A stretch of DNA of 57,656 nt from a virus: the IMG/VR virus record IMGVR_UViG_3300015371_000042, positions 1 to 57,656 of that record; one strand, written 5' to 3'. Position 1 is the stretch's first letter, and every line of letters begins with the position of its first letter. The position numbers were made by a program, and so were the translations under genes. Shown piece after piece: positions 7,294-14,815 of this stretch. The notes beneath the pieces were generated by a model. That model saw nothing but the letters and a program-made list of their open reading frames with translations. It made no database searches and had not been told where the DNA came from.

Positions 7294-8748
7294 TTACTGC
7301 TGCGGGTATTCGTCGATTGGCTGCATGCCGGGGCGGCCGTTGAAGAGGTTCGGCTTGAGGTGCACGCGGCATCCGGCTTCGCGGGCCTGGGCGACGATTC
7401 GTGCGACCCACTCGAAGGGCGGGGCGAACGCGGGCACCGTGCCGCCCGGCTGCCGGGTTTCGGTCTGGGCGCCGATGACGACCCAGTCGAACATCGACAG
7501 ATCCGTGAACTCCAAGGGCTCCAGCAGCGGTTCGAGGGACAGCCACTTGACCGCGGCGCCGTCGATCTGCTGGAAGGCTCGCTCGGCGATGCGAACGCGC
7601 TTCTGCTCGTCCACCGACGTGCCCACCCAGGCGCCGGGCGGCATCTCCAGTCCGACGTACCGGTCCGGGAACTTGGTGAGGGTGATGTACTGCCACGCCG
7701 GGTTGGCGCACATGGATGCGTGGATCTGGTCGATCCATTCCTGCGGCACCCACCGGCCGTAGAGGTCGGCCATGGAGCAGACGAACACGCGCTGGTATGC
7801 CGGGTCTTCGCGGTGCGCTGCAGGGATGACGGTGTTGGCCGGAGCGTCGAGGCGTTCGTGGTGGAACAGCGGGGTGAAGCCGGCCGGGAAGCCGGGGCGG
7901 AACCGTTCGTTGGTGGCGATCTCGCGGGCGTAGCAGTAGGTGCAGCCGTGGAGGCATCCGGTGACGGGGTTCCAGGACCAGGCCGCCCAGGAGATGCCGT
8001 CTCCCTTGGACTCGTTGAACGTGGCCTTCGCTGCGGGCTTCGGGTACGGGACCTCGGCGCCGTCGTGGGTTCGGAGCGTCAGCATGACCGGGCCCGGCTT
8101 GGTCACGACTGGCTCGGGCTTGGGCATGGCGGCGATCCGCTGACGGCGCTGCTTGTCTGCGGCGTCGAGGGCGATCTCTCCGGCACGTACCTTCGCGGCC
8201 AGATCCGGCGCGTCACGTTGCACGGCCTTCGCCTGCTGAACGGCGCGGCCGGAGGCGCCCACGACGCGCGCTGCGCGTTCTCGCGACTTCCGCTCCACTG
8301 GCGGTGCCAATTCCGGCCGAGCGTTTGCCGGTGGCAGATCTGCCACAATTACTTCACTGTCCGCGTTTACCGGTCGCGTGGTGTAACCGATAGGGCGACC
8401 GGCATTAGTCGCCTCGCCGTAGAAGCGCTCGTATTCCAGCGCCATCAATGCCCGCTGACCTGGGTTGAGCTGTCGTCGGGCCATGTTCTTCGAAACGATC
8501 AGGTCGAGGATCATGGGCTCGGTGTAGCGCTCCGGGAGCGTCTCGAAGACCGGGTCTGATCCCGCTTCTTCGCATGCCCGCCACCGGTTGCGGCCGTCGA
8601 CGAGGATGGTCCGGTCGTGGTTCAGGATGATGGGTTCGCGAAGCCCGTTGCGCTTGATGTCCCGCACCAACTCGCCGAATTCTTCGCCGTCAATGAGAGG
8701 GAAGGCGTCTGCGAACGGGTGTACTTCGTAGGGGCCGAGCTTGTTCAC
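7294..8748 (-). CDS. ParB/Srx-like domain fused to DUF5131 (Gp37/Gp68, three-Cys motif)
   Basis: 484 residues. GTG 8748 has AAAGGAGAG seven bases ahead, whereas ATG 8766 lies upstream of that site. Residues ~5-95 are a ParB/sulfiredoxin-type domain (HPFADAFPLI, then ILVDGRNRWRACEEAG). A helical segment of KorB type follows. The C-terminal ~225 residues are a phage Gp37/Gp68 (DUF5131) domain: SWNPVTGCLHGCTYCYAR, VFVCSMADLYG, YITLTKFPDRY, WLSLEPLLEPL. The Cys pattern is radical-SAM-like but lacks the exact CxxxCxxC spacing (CLHGCTYC). DUF5131 proteins are normally single-domain and neighbour TcmP proteins, as here. The substrate is unknown. Confidence 0.8.
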   Translation of the reverse strand: MNKLGPYEVHPFADAFPLIDGEEFGELVRDIKRNGLREPIILNHDRTILVDGRNRWRACEEAGSDPVFETLPERYTEPMILDLIVSKNMARRQLNPGQRALMALEYERFYGEATNAGRPIGYTTRPVNADSEVIVADLPPANARPELAPPVERKSRERAARVVGASGRAVQQAKAVQRDAPDLAAKVRAGEIALDAADKQRRQRIAAMPKPEPVVTKPGPVMLTLRTHDGAEVPYPKPAAKATFNESKGDGISWAAWSWNPVTGCLHGCTYCYAREIATNERFRPGFPAGFTPLFHHERLDAPANTVIPAAHREDPAYQRVFVCSMADLYGRWVPQEWIDQIHASMCANPAWQYITLTKFPDRYVGLEMPPGAWVGTSVDEQKRVRIAERAFQQIDGAAVKWLSLEPLLEPLEFTDLSMFDWVVIGAQTETRQPGGTVPAFAPPFEWVARIVAQAREAGCRVHLKPNLFNGRPGMQPIDEYPQQ

Positions 8749-8749
8749 G

Positions 8750-9010
8750 TCAGCTCTCCTTTCCATGGATTTCGCAGTGGCAGCGGTGGCATACCGCCGA
8801 AAGGTTCTCCGGGATGTCGAACGCACCCCACGGCGGATATCGCCAGTGGTGAGGCTCCGTGGGCGGCTGCACCTCGCAGCGCTCGCACTTGCCGCCGGCC
8901 CGCTCGAACGCCGCGGCCCGTGCCGCGAGGAACCGTGGATGCCGCAGGTACTCGCGGTACGTCCGATAAGGGGCGTCCCCTGGCGCTGGCGGCTCGTAGT
9001 GGCGGACCAT
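8750..9010 (-). CDS. HNH endonuclease-like protein
   Basis: 86 residues. CERCEVQPPTEPHHW, then ENLSAVCHRCHCEIHG is a compact HNH fold with two CxxC zinc knuckles and the HH dyad. Small HNH proteins of this size occur as stand-alone nickases or as parts of packaging and modification systems. It sits between the TcmP-like and ParB-DUF5131 genes, with a 1-base overlap upstream and one base of spacing downstream, so it is co-translated with them. Confidence 0.8.
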   Translation of the reverse strand: MVRHYEPPAPGDAPYRTYREYLRHPRFLAARAAAFERAGGKCERCEVQPPTEPHHWRYPPWGAFDIPENLSAVCHRCHCEIHGKES

Positions 9011-9993
9011 CAGGCGACGTCGCCAACGCTGAAGAGGTCCCAGCCGTCCGAGTCGTCGTCAGACTTGGACGCTGCCTGCTCTGGCGGCAGCATCGCGAGT
9101 CGCTCGATGCGCCCCGACGAGATCCACTCCGCCTCACGGCCGACGAGTTTCTGACGTTCCGGCTTCTGCAGGAACAGGCGCAGCTTCTCTTCCTGGAATG
9201 CGTCTGCATCGTCCAGGAACCAGCTCATCGCGGCGCCCTTGCCGATCTTCCTGAAGGCGGTGCCGATGACCTTCTCTGTGGTTGAGCGCCACTTCCTGGC
9301 CGTTCCGATCAGGTACGCCCACTGGGCCTCGTCGCGGGCGATCGACGCGAGGAGTAGATCGCGATGGTCAGGCAGGGCCGCCTGCTGCGATTCCACGGTG
9401 TCGAACCAGTCAATGCGCTCGCCTATCGGCAGCCGCTTGATCCCTGCGACGTTGCAGCCCATCGTCGAGACGGTTCGGAACATCCATGCGGTCCGGGCGA
9501 TCTCGGCGGCGAATGTCGGGCGCATCGCCCACTCCGTGATGGCGTTCGGATCGTTGACAACGAACACCGCATGGTGCTTGGTGATGTGACCGACCGACGC
9601 GGCGTGTCCGCTGCTGTTGTGGGTGCGCAGAGCGACGCGCGAGCCCAAGCTCCAAGTGGTGTCGTCCACTTGCTCGTAGCCAAGCTCGGGCAGGTGTGTG
9701 GCGAGGTTGCCGAGCAGCCGGTCGTAGGTAGCTGCCTGGATCTCGTACAGGTCGATCTCGACGGGCTTGCTCGACTTGGCCGCGTGCCGGGCGAGGATCC
9801 CCGGCGAGCATGCGGTCGCCCAGTCAAGGCCGTCGACGAGGGCGGCGTCACCCGCGGTGAGGTCGATCCAGGAGAGCGCCCTGGCGTCGGCGATCCTGCC
9901 GGCGGCTCCGACTTCCTGGCCGAGCATGCTGCTGAGGAGGTCGTGTTTCGCGGGGGTCCGCCAGCTGCGGCCGACGTTCATGTACTTCGCCAC
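9010..9993 (-). CDS. TcmP-like (three-Cys-motif partner) protein
   Basis: 327 residues from GTG 9993 (AAAGG site); ATG 9981 is possible. The N-terminal pattern KHDLLSSML ... LSWIDLTAGDA ... WATACSPGILARHA matches the layout of three-Cys-motif partner proteins: a Lys-containing helix, then a methyltransferase-like D-x-x-AG loop, then a (G/C)SP motif. A later MSWFLDD segment and an acidic tail are also present. TcmP genes are typically found beside Gp37/Gp68 genes, which supports the call. The biochemical activity of the pair is not established to my knowledge. Confidence 0.6.
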   Translation of the reverse strand: MAKYMNVGRSWRTPAKHDLLSSMLGQEVGAAGRIADARALSWIDLTAGDAALVDGLDWATACSPGILARHAAKSSKPVEIDLYEIQAATYDRLLGNLATHLPELGYEQVDDTTWSLGSRVALRTHNSSGHAASVGHITKHHAVFVVNDPNAITEWAMRPTFAAEIARTAWMFRTVSTMGCNVAGIKRLPIGERIDWFDTVESQQAALPDHRDLLLASIARDEAQWAYLIGTARKWRSTTEKVIGTAFRKIGKGAAMSWFLDDADAFQEEKLRLFLQKPERQKLVGREAEWISSGRIERLAMLPPEQAASKSDDDSDGWDLFSVGDVA

Positions 9994-10107
9994 GGTGGGC
10001 CTTTCTGTATGCGAGGGCAGGTGTGAGTGATGCGAAGGCGGTGCCGATCTCGCTCCGCCATGCTACTTTAAAGATTGGAAAGGTTGAACAGATTGGAGAA
10101 GGTGGAA

Positions 10108-10431
10108 ATGACTTACACTCTGGCCATGGCTGCTGACCAGGGCATTCAGATCGCGAAGGACGGCACCCCGGAGGTGTCGATGACGAGCGCCCGGGCGCAC
10201 CTGACGGCGTTCATCCGCGAAGTGCGCTGGGGTAAGCGGGTGTCCGTGTTCACCGAGCGCGGGGAGCGCACCGCCTACGTCATCCCGCCCGAGCGCTTCG
10301 AGCAGGCCGAGTCCGACCGGCGAAAGGTCGCCGCTTTCGAAGCGGCGCTGGGTGAGCTGCCGCCGGACGACAAGCCGCAAAGGTTCCTTGAGCTCTACGT
10401 TGCGAAGCTCGCAGCGTTCGACGACGACTGA
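10108..10431 (+). CDS. Phd/YefM-type antitoxin, apparently without toxin
   Basis: 107 residues from ATG 10108 behind GGAGAAGGTGG. The core EVSMTSARAHLTAFIREV ... RVSVFTERGERTAYVIPPE is the DNA-binding dimer fold of Phd/YefM antitoxins, which repress their own promoter and wrap a RelE/Doc toxin with the C-terminus. It is the only + strand gene in the leftward early operon, divergent from the TcmP-like gene and followed by a terminator. No RelE-, YoeB- or Doc-like gene is adjacent. It may be an anti-defence antitoxin or a simple regulator. Confidence 0.75.
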   Translation: MTYTLAMAADQGIQIAKDGTPEVSMTSARAHLTAFIREVRWGKRVSVFTERGERTAYVIPPERFEQAESDRRKVAAFEAALGELPPDDKPQRFLELYVAKLAAFDDD

Positions 10432-10459
10432 CCTCATCCCGCCCTCCCTCCTTCCTCCT

Positions 10460-10481
10460 CGGCCCCGCTTCTGCGGGGCCG
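10460..10481. terminator. bidirectional terminator between convergent genes
   Basis: Nine-bp perfect stem (CGGCCCCGC with GCGGGGCCG, loop TTCT), then a TTGT stretch. It lies between the + strand antitoxin gene (ends 10431) and the minus-strand gene ending at 10495. Confidence 0.8.
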
Positions 10482-10494
10482 TTGTCGTGTGCGT

Positions 10495-10644
10495 TCAGCC
10501 CCGCGGCGTGCGGTTGACGTGCCATCCCCCGCAGCTGCCGCATTCGCGGGTGTGCCGGTCGGGGTTGCGCTGCTGCTGGATGGTGAGGGCGGATTGGGCG
10601 GCGACCTGGTCGCGGTAGCGGGGCTCACCCGTCGGGCAGCTCAT
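10495..10644 (-). CDS. 49-residue CxxCxxWH protein
   Basis: A very small protein from ATG 10644, overlapping the previous stop (ATGA). It ends with CGSCGGWHVNRTPRG, a shortened form of the C-x2-C-x2-WH motif seen in several other products here. A single CxxC plus His suggests zinc binding as a dimer or with a partner. It is too short for homology-based function. Confidence 0.55.
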   Translation of the reverse strand: MSCPTGEPRYRDQVAAQSALTIQQQRNPDRHTRECGSCGGWHVNRTPRG

Positions 10645-11510
10645 GCGGCGGCCTCCATGTCGTCCTGCTGCCGGGTCGTTTCCTCCGGGTGGCGCAGGAG
10701 TTCTTGGTAGAGGTGGGCTTTGGTGACGCCGAGGCGTTCTGCGGCCTGCTCGGTGGTGATCCCGTAGCGGAAGAGTTCGCGGGCGTCGGCGGCGAGGAGT
10801 TCGCCGCGGGTGACGCCATACATGGGCTCGAAGTGCGGGTCGTCGATGACGTCCATGCGGCCGGCCCAGTACTTGGGCGGCGGCCACCGGTTGTCTTTGG
10901 CCCGCTGCCGGGCGATGGCGGCGTGGCCGGGTTCGATGCCGTACCGGGTGGGCTTTCGGTTCTTCATCCGCTCGTAGCCGTGGGCGACCTTCTCTGCGGT
11001 GGCAGCGAATACGGGTCGGCCCTTCTGGCGGCCTGAGACGAGGTCACCGATGTACGTGTCGTTGAGCCCGAGGTGTTCGGAGAGGCGACGCAGGGGCCAG
11101 CCGTTGGCGGCGAGGGCTTGGATGCGGCGCCGGGTGCCGGTGCCGTCGACGTAGGCGGTGGTGGCGGCTTCGATGGTGACGGCGAGGATCTTCGCGGCGA
11201 TCTCGGGTGTGGTGCGGTGCTTGCGGGCGCGGCGTCCTTCGCTGGACGGCATGAATGCGCGGACGGTCCAGTCGTCGATTCCGGCTTCGTGCGCGACGCG
11301 GTAGGTGCTGATCCCGGCTGAGTGCAGGCGGATGAGGTGCCGGCGGACGGGGGTGGCGTCGACGAGGACGGGCTGGCCTTCGCGGTGCTTGCGGCGGGTT
11401 TCGATCTGCCAGAGGCGGCGGCGTTCGACGCATTCGGGGAGACGGCAGCCGTAGTCGGTGTAGCAGGTGAGCTTGTTGTGGTGGGGCGGTTCGCCGGTGC
11501 GCTTCGGCAT
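10641..11510 (-). CDS. multi-HTH DNA-binding protein
   Basis: 289 residues from ATG 11510; longer extensions look like shadow sequence. The N-terminus has a possible zinc site (CYTDYGCRLPEC). At least three helix-turn-helix-like segments follow: GISTYRVAHEAGIDDWTVRA (~75-95), PLRRLSEHLGLNDTYIGDLV (~142-162), and ITTEQAAERLGVTKAHLYQE near the C-terminus. Such multi-HTH proteins with a GCRxxxC start are frequent in actinophage early regions. They are probably sequence-specific regulators or DNA organisers. The target is unknown. Confidence 0.65.
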   Translation of the reverse strand: MPKRTGEPPHHNKLTCYTDYGCRLPECVERRRLWQIETRRKHREGQPVLVDATPVRRHLIRLHSAGISTYRVAHEAGIDDWTVRAFMPSSEGRRARKHRTTPEIAAKILAVTIEAATTAYVDGTGTRRRIQALAANGWPLRRLSEHLGLNDTYIGDLVSGRQKGRPVFAATAEKVAHGYERMKNRKPTRYGIEPGHAAIARQRAKDNRWPPPKYWAGRMDVIDDPHFEPMYGVTRGELLAADARELFRYGITTEQAAERLGVTKAHLYQELLRHPEETTRQQDDMEAAA

Positions 11511-11803
11511 CAGTCCTCCTTCCGGGCGAGGTCGGGGCAGAGCTGGCGGCAGGCGGCGAGGAGTTCGTCGTCGCTGCCGGGCACGCCGGGTTCGGGCCGG
11601 GGTTCGCATGTGGCGCGCTGGGCGGCGGTGCGGTCGTTGCGGGTGCGGTAGTCGTCGCCGCGGAGGGCCCAGCACACGACCAGCAGGACGGCGGCGGCGA
11701 GGGCGAAGATCGGCACACAGGCGCCGTCGCCAGCCAGCCACGCCCCGACTGACTGCAGGTTGTCGCCCGCGGTTAGCCAGGCGGCGTACAGGTCGTCGCT
11801 CAC
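11510..11803 (-). CDS. single-pass membrane protein
   Basis: 97 residues from GTG 11803 (GTGA overlap). One clear membrane helix (CVPIFALAAAVLLVVCWAL, about residues 33-51) is followed by Arg and acidic residues, then a Cys-containing tail. No signal-peptide cleavage site is seen. It could be a superinfection-exclusion or membrane-tethering protein, but nothing in the sequence proves this. Confidence 0.6.
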   Translation of the reverse strand: MSDDLYAAWLTAGDNLQSVGAWLAGDGACVPIFALAAAVLLVVCWALRGDDYRTRNDRTAAQRATCEPRPEPGVPGSDDELLAACRQLCPDLARKED

Positions 11804-13332
11804 GCGGCACCCCCGAACAAGTCGGTCATGTACGGCTTGTTGAGGCGGATGCGGCAGAGTTCGGCGTGCGCTGGCTCCTTCTCGATGCCGATGGACTGGA
11901 GGCTTTCGAGGCGGCAGGCCTCGAGGGTTGCTCCGGATCCGGCGAATGGGTCGAGGACGGTACCGCCGGGCGGGGTGACGAGCCGGACCAGCCACCGCAT
12001 GAGGGCGAGCGGCTTGACGGTGGTGTGCGCCGTTCCGTCAGCGAGCCGGGGCCGCTCCGACGCGGGCGCCTTGGCCTCGTAGCGGAAGACGGGGAAGAAG
12101 CGGGATGCTCCGCCGCTGTCCCCAAGGCCGCCCGCATTAGCGCCTGCGCTTTGGTCGAAGCTGCCGTACACGCTTTGGCCAGGACGCCCGGAGAGGGAGC
12201 CAGAGCCCCCGGACGACCGGGTCACGCCGCTCTGACGGTCCATCTCCGCGACGGGGCATCCGGGTTGGCAGTCGCCGCCGTCGGCACAGTCGGCGCCGTG
12301 GCCAAGGAGGATGTTCGTGGGCCACCGGCCGGCCGCGTGTGCGGAGTCTTCCCGGGTGCCGGTCCACTCGCCGTAGGCGTCCCCGTTGCGGTTGCTGTCG
12401 AGGCCGACGACGGAGGCGCACTTGTTGCGGTAGTCCTGGCCGGCCGCGGTGCGGCAGCCGTCGATGTTGAGGGCTCCGGTGCCGTGGCGAAGAACGTTGG
12501 CGACGGTGGTGTCGAAGCCGGTGGACTTGCGGGCCAGCACAATCGGCTCGTGGGCCGGCTTGAGTGCCGTGTTCCAGCCTTTCCACTGGCGGGCCGCTTC
12601 CGAGGCGGGTTCGGTGAGGTCGTAGGCGCCGCCGCTGAGCCCGGCCAACTGGACGTCAGACTCGCGTCGGACGCGGAAGCCTTGCCCGATCACCTCGCGC
12701 TGCGCCCAGGACTCGCCGAGGGTTCCGCGTCGGGCATTCAACTCGGCGACCAGCGGGAGGATCTCCGTGTCGTCGAAGCCGAGCTGTTCCCGCAGGCGGT
12801 CCCACTGCTCCGGGGTCGGCACGGAGGCGGCTTTGTTGGTCGTCGCCGTCCAGTGGCTGGCCATGCCGTTGAAGCCGAACAGTGCGTCGATCTGCTTGGT
12901 GCTCCATCCGGCCGCGTCCCGGGCGGCCTTCAGCCAGGCGGTCACCCGCAGGACTTCGGCGTGGTCGTCGCGCCGTCGGTCGATGGACTTGGCGATGTCC
13001 TGCCCTTTGGGGAAGCCGCTGCCGTAGATCCAGTGGAGGCTGTCGCGGATCTCGAATCCGGCGTCCTCGATGGCGACGGTCATGCGGTGGTAGGTGCGGG
13101 TACCGCCGAAGGCGAGGAGGTGCCCGCCGGGCTTGAGGATCCGCCAGCACTGGCGCCACAGGTCGACGTTGTAGGCGATTCCGGAGGCATCCCACGCCTT
13201 GCCCATGAAGCCGAGCTCGTAGGGCGGGTCGCAGACGACGGCGTCGACGGATGCGTCGGGGAGCGTCGGCAGGACGTCAAGGCAGTCGCCGAGGTGCAGC
13301 TGGACGGTGTCGTCCTCGTAGTAGGCGTCCAT
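11800..13332 (-). CDS. large DNA methyltransferase (N4/N6, beta order)
   Basis: 510 residues from ATG 13332, sharing one base with the upstream TAA. Catalytic CDPPYELGFMGKAWD is at ~34-48 and SAM motif DPFAGSGAT at ~461-469, so it is beta-class. The long middle (about 130-430) holds LHWIYGSGFPKG and WKGWNTALKPAHEPIVLARK, typical of large actinobacterial phage methylases, plus an inserted Cys segment (CADGGDCQPGC). It is twice the size of the other methyltransferase here. No cognate nuclease is nearby. A role in anti-restriction modification is likely. Confidence 0.9.
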   Translation of the reverse strand: MDAYYEDDTVQLHLGDCLDVLPTLPDASVDAVVCDPPYELGFMGKAWDASGIAYNVDLWRQCWRILKPGGHLLAFGGTRTYHRMTVAIEDAGFEIRDSLHWIYGSGFPKGQDIAKSIDRRRDDHAEVLRVTAWLKAARDAAGWSTKQIDALFGFNGMASHWTATTNKAASVPTPEQWDRLREQLGFDDTEILPLVAELNARRGTLGESWAQREVIGQGFRVRRESDVQLAGLSGGAYDLTEPASEAARQWKGWNTALKPAHEPIVLARKSTGFDTTVANVLRHGTGALNIDGCRTAAGQDYRNKCASVVGLDSNRNGDAYGEWTGTREDSAHAAGRWPTNILLGHGADCADGGDCQPGCPVAEMDRQSGVTRSSGGSGSLSGRPGQSVYGSFDQSAGANAGGLGDSGGASRFFPVFRYEAKAPASERPRLADGTAHTTVKPLALMRWLVRLVTPPGGTVLDPFAGSGATLEACRLESLQSIGIEKEPAHAELCRIRLNKPYMTDLFGGAA

Positions 13333-13703
13333 TACGCGGCCCTCTTCTCGTCGCGTGCGGCGCGGCGCTGGGCGGCGATATGGCGGCCTTTCGGGGTGAG
13401 CTCCCAGACGGCGATGCGGTGGGCGTGGGTGTTGGCCTGCGTGGACGGCACGGAGCGCCCGGTGTGGGCGATGACCCCGGCGGATCGCAGGCTGTTGATT
13501 GCGGCGCCGAGGAAGCCCTCCCCGAGGTCGGGGAGGACGTCGCGGAAGTCGTTGCAGCTGAACTCGGTGACGTTGGCCCCGAAGTGGAGGACTGCCTGCT
13601 CGACGAGGAATCGGTCCCACTGGGAGTGCTTGGCGATGTCGTCGAGGAGGGCGTCCTTCTCGGTGGACGCGAGCCGTTCGGCGACAGACAGACGACGGGT
13701 CAT
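13332..13703 (-). CDS. winged-helix-like hypothetical protein
   Basis: 123 residues from ATG 13703 with AAGGACATC ahead. The middle looks like a winged helix (FSCNDFRDVLPDLGEGFLGAAINSLRSAGVI, then a hairpin and WELTPKGRHIAAQ), the pattern of proteins that read two ends of a duplex. The C-terminus is basic. It lies between recombination genes and the methyltransferase and may assist either. No family is recognised with certainty. Confidence 0.55.
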   Translation of the reverse strand: MTRRLSVAERLASTEKDALLDDIAKHSQWDRFLVEQAVLHFGANVTEFSCNDFRDVLPDLGEGFLGAAINSLRSAGVIAHTGRSVPSTQANTHAHRIAVWELTPKGRHIAAQRRAARDEKRAA

Positions 13704-13721
13704 GTGATGTCCTTGGGTGAG

Positions 13722-13758
13722 CCGGGGCCCCGCTTGTTTGCGGCGAGCGGGACCCCGG
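13722..13758 (-). terminator. hairpin downstream of the RecT gene
   Basis: Arms of 13 bp with one mismatch: CCGGGGCCCCGCT (13722-13734) and AGCGGGACCCCGG (13746-13758). It fills most of the short gap between the RecT stop and the next start, so it is probably a partial terminator within the operon. Confidence 0.55.
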
Positions 13759-13769
13759 AAGGCGGTTGG

Positions 13770-14576
13770 CTAGTCGACGAGCTCGGCCTCGATGGGGCCC
13801 TCGTCGTTGTTGAAGTCCTCGGGCGAGGCGGGCTCGCGGTAGGCAGGCTCTGCGGCGGGTGCGGCGGCGATGACGGCGGGCCCGGTCTGTTCGGCGGCGA
13901 CCTCGCGGGCGGCGCGCAGCTGTTCCTTGCGCCACTCGGTGGAGGAGGGCACCCAGGGCTCAAGGCGGCGGGCGACGGTCTTGAGGACCATCTGGTCTTC
14001 CCACTTAACCCACGGACTGGAGGGGCTGTTGCTGCCCCTGGACTCCTTCTTGACCTTGTCGATGTAGGCGCGGTTGATGACGACGACCTTCGAGGTGGAG
14101 CCGTCCTGGAAGACGCCGTAGGCGTAGGCGCCGACGATGGGGCCGCGGTCGCCGAAGTAGTCCGGCTTGTGTACGGGCCGGTCCATGTCGGGGCTGTACT
14201 CGAAGTGGTCGCCTTCGTGGACGACTTCGGCCTTGACCGCCTTGACGGCACCGGCCCGGTAGATGCGCTCGACGACTCCGCGGTAGCCCTCGATGCCCTG
14301 GACTTCGTTGCCGAAGGGGACGAGGTAGTAGGACTCGGTGCCGGGTTCGTGGCCGAGGCGGGCGCACTCCTGGAGGGCGGTCATGAGGCTGCCGGGGTTG
14401 CGGGTGGCGACCTTGAGGAGCTGTTCGTTGGAGCGGAGGGCGCCGTAGGCGAGGCGCATCCACGTCTCGCCCTTGACGTGGGAGGGGAGGACGAGGGTGA
14501 GGTCTTCCTTGTGCTGGCGGACGATGGCCTCTGGGCCGTTGTCGCGGGTGGCGATGGCGTTGCCGATCTGGCTCAC
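13770..14576 (-). CDS. recT: RecT-family single-strand annealing protein
   Basis: 268 residues from GTG 14576 (GTGA overlap). The RecT signatures are SLMTALQECARLGHEPGTE-type helix, YYLVPFGN, then EVQGIEGYRGVVERIYRAGAV and the late SSPWVKWEDQMVLKTVARRL segment. RecT coats ssDNA made by a partner exonuclease and promotes annealing and strand invasion. Here it lies one small gene downstream of a YqaJ-type exonuclease, a classic phage recombination pair. The C-terminal ~40 residues are acidic and Ala/Pro-rich, probably a contact tail. Confidence 0.92.
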   Translation of the reverse strand: MSQIGNAIATRDNGPEAIVRQHKEDLTLVLPSHVKGETWMRLAYGALRSNEQLLKVATRNPGSLMTALQECARLGHEPGTESYYLVPFGNEVQGIEGYRGVVERIYRAGAVKAVKAEVVHEGDHFEYSPDMDRPVHKPDYFGDRGPIVGAYAYGVFQDGSTSKVVVINRAYIDKVKKESRGSNSPSSPWVKWEDQMVLKTVARRLEPWVPSSTEWRKEQLRAAREVAAEQTGPAVIAAAPAAEPAYREPASPEDFNNDEGPIEAELVD

Positions 14577-14815
14577 TTGAAGTCTCCGAGGTGGGTGCGG
14601 GCGAGGTCGTGGGCGTGTTCGATGAGGGCTTCGGATGCGCCGGTCGCCTTGATGGATCCGGCGCGGGCGGTGATTCGGCCGCACGTTTCGATGAAGTGGG
14701 CGAGGACGCGGACGACCTCAGCCGGCATCTCGACTGGGCGCTGGAACTGCTTGGCGAGCTCGGCCTGCTGGTTGAGGTCCGCCGCCGTGATGAGCAGCTG
14801 CTCGGCTTCGGTCAT
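14573..14815 (-). CDS. small protein between exonuclease and RecT
   Basis: 80 residues from ATG 14815 (TGATG overlap). It is almost wholly helical (MTEAEQLLITAADLNQQ, then VVRVLAHFIETCGRITAR). Tight coupling on both sides to exonuclease and RecT suggests that it acts in, or is regulated with, the recombination module. No recognised family. Confidence 0.6.
   Translation of the reverse strand: MTEAEQLLITAADLNQQAELAKQFQRPVEMPAEVVRVLAHFIETCGRITARAGSIKATGASEALIEHAHDLARTHLGDFK

Noticed and set aside
7294-8748. Calling the ParB-DUF5131 protein a plasmid partition protein
   Set aside because: Only the small ParB/Srx-like fold is shared. There is no ParA gene nearby, and the C-terminal DUF5131 domain points to another role.
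11467-13707. 746-codon open frame on the + strand
   Set aside because: It is antisense to the methyltransferase and its neighbours. Its codon use is the mirror of the real genes, with a Gly/Val/Ala-rich meaningless product, as expected in high-GC DNA.
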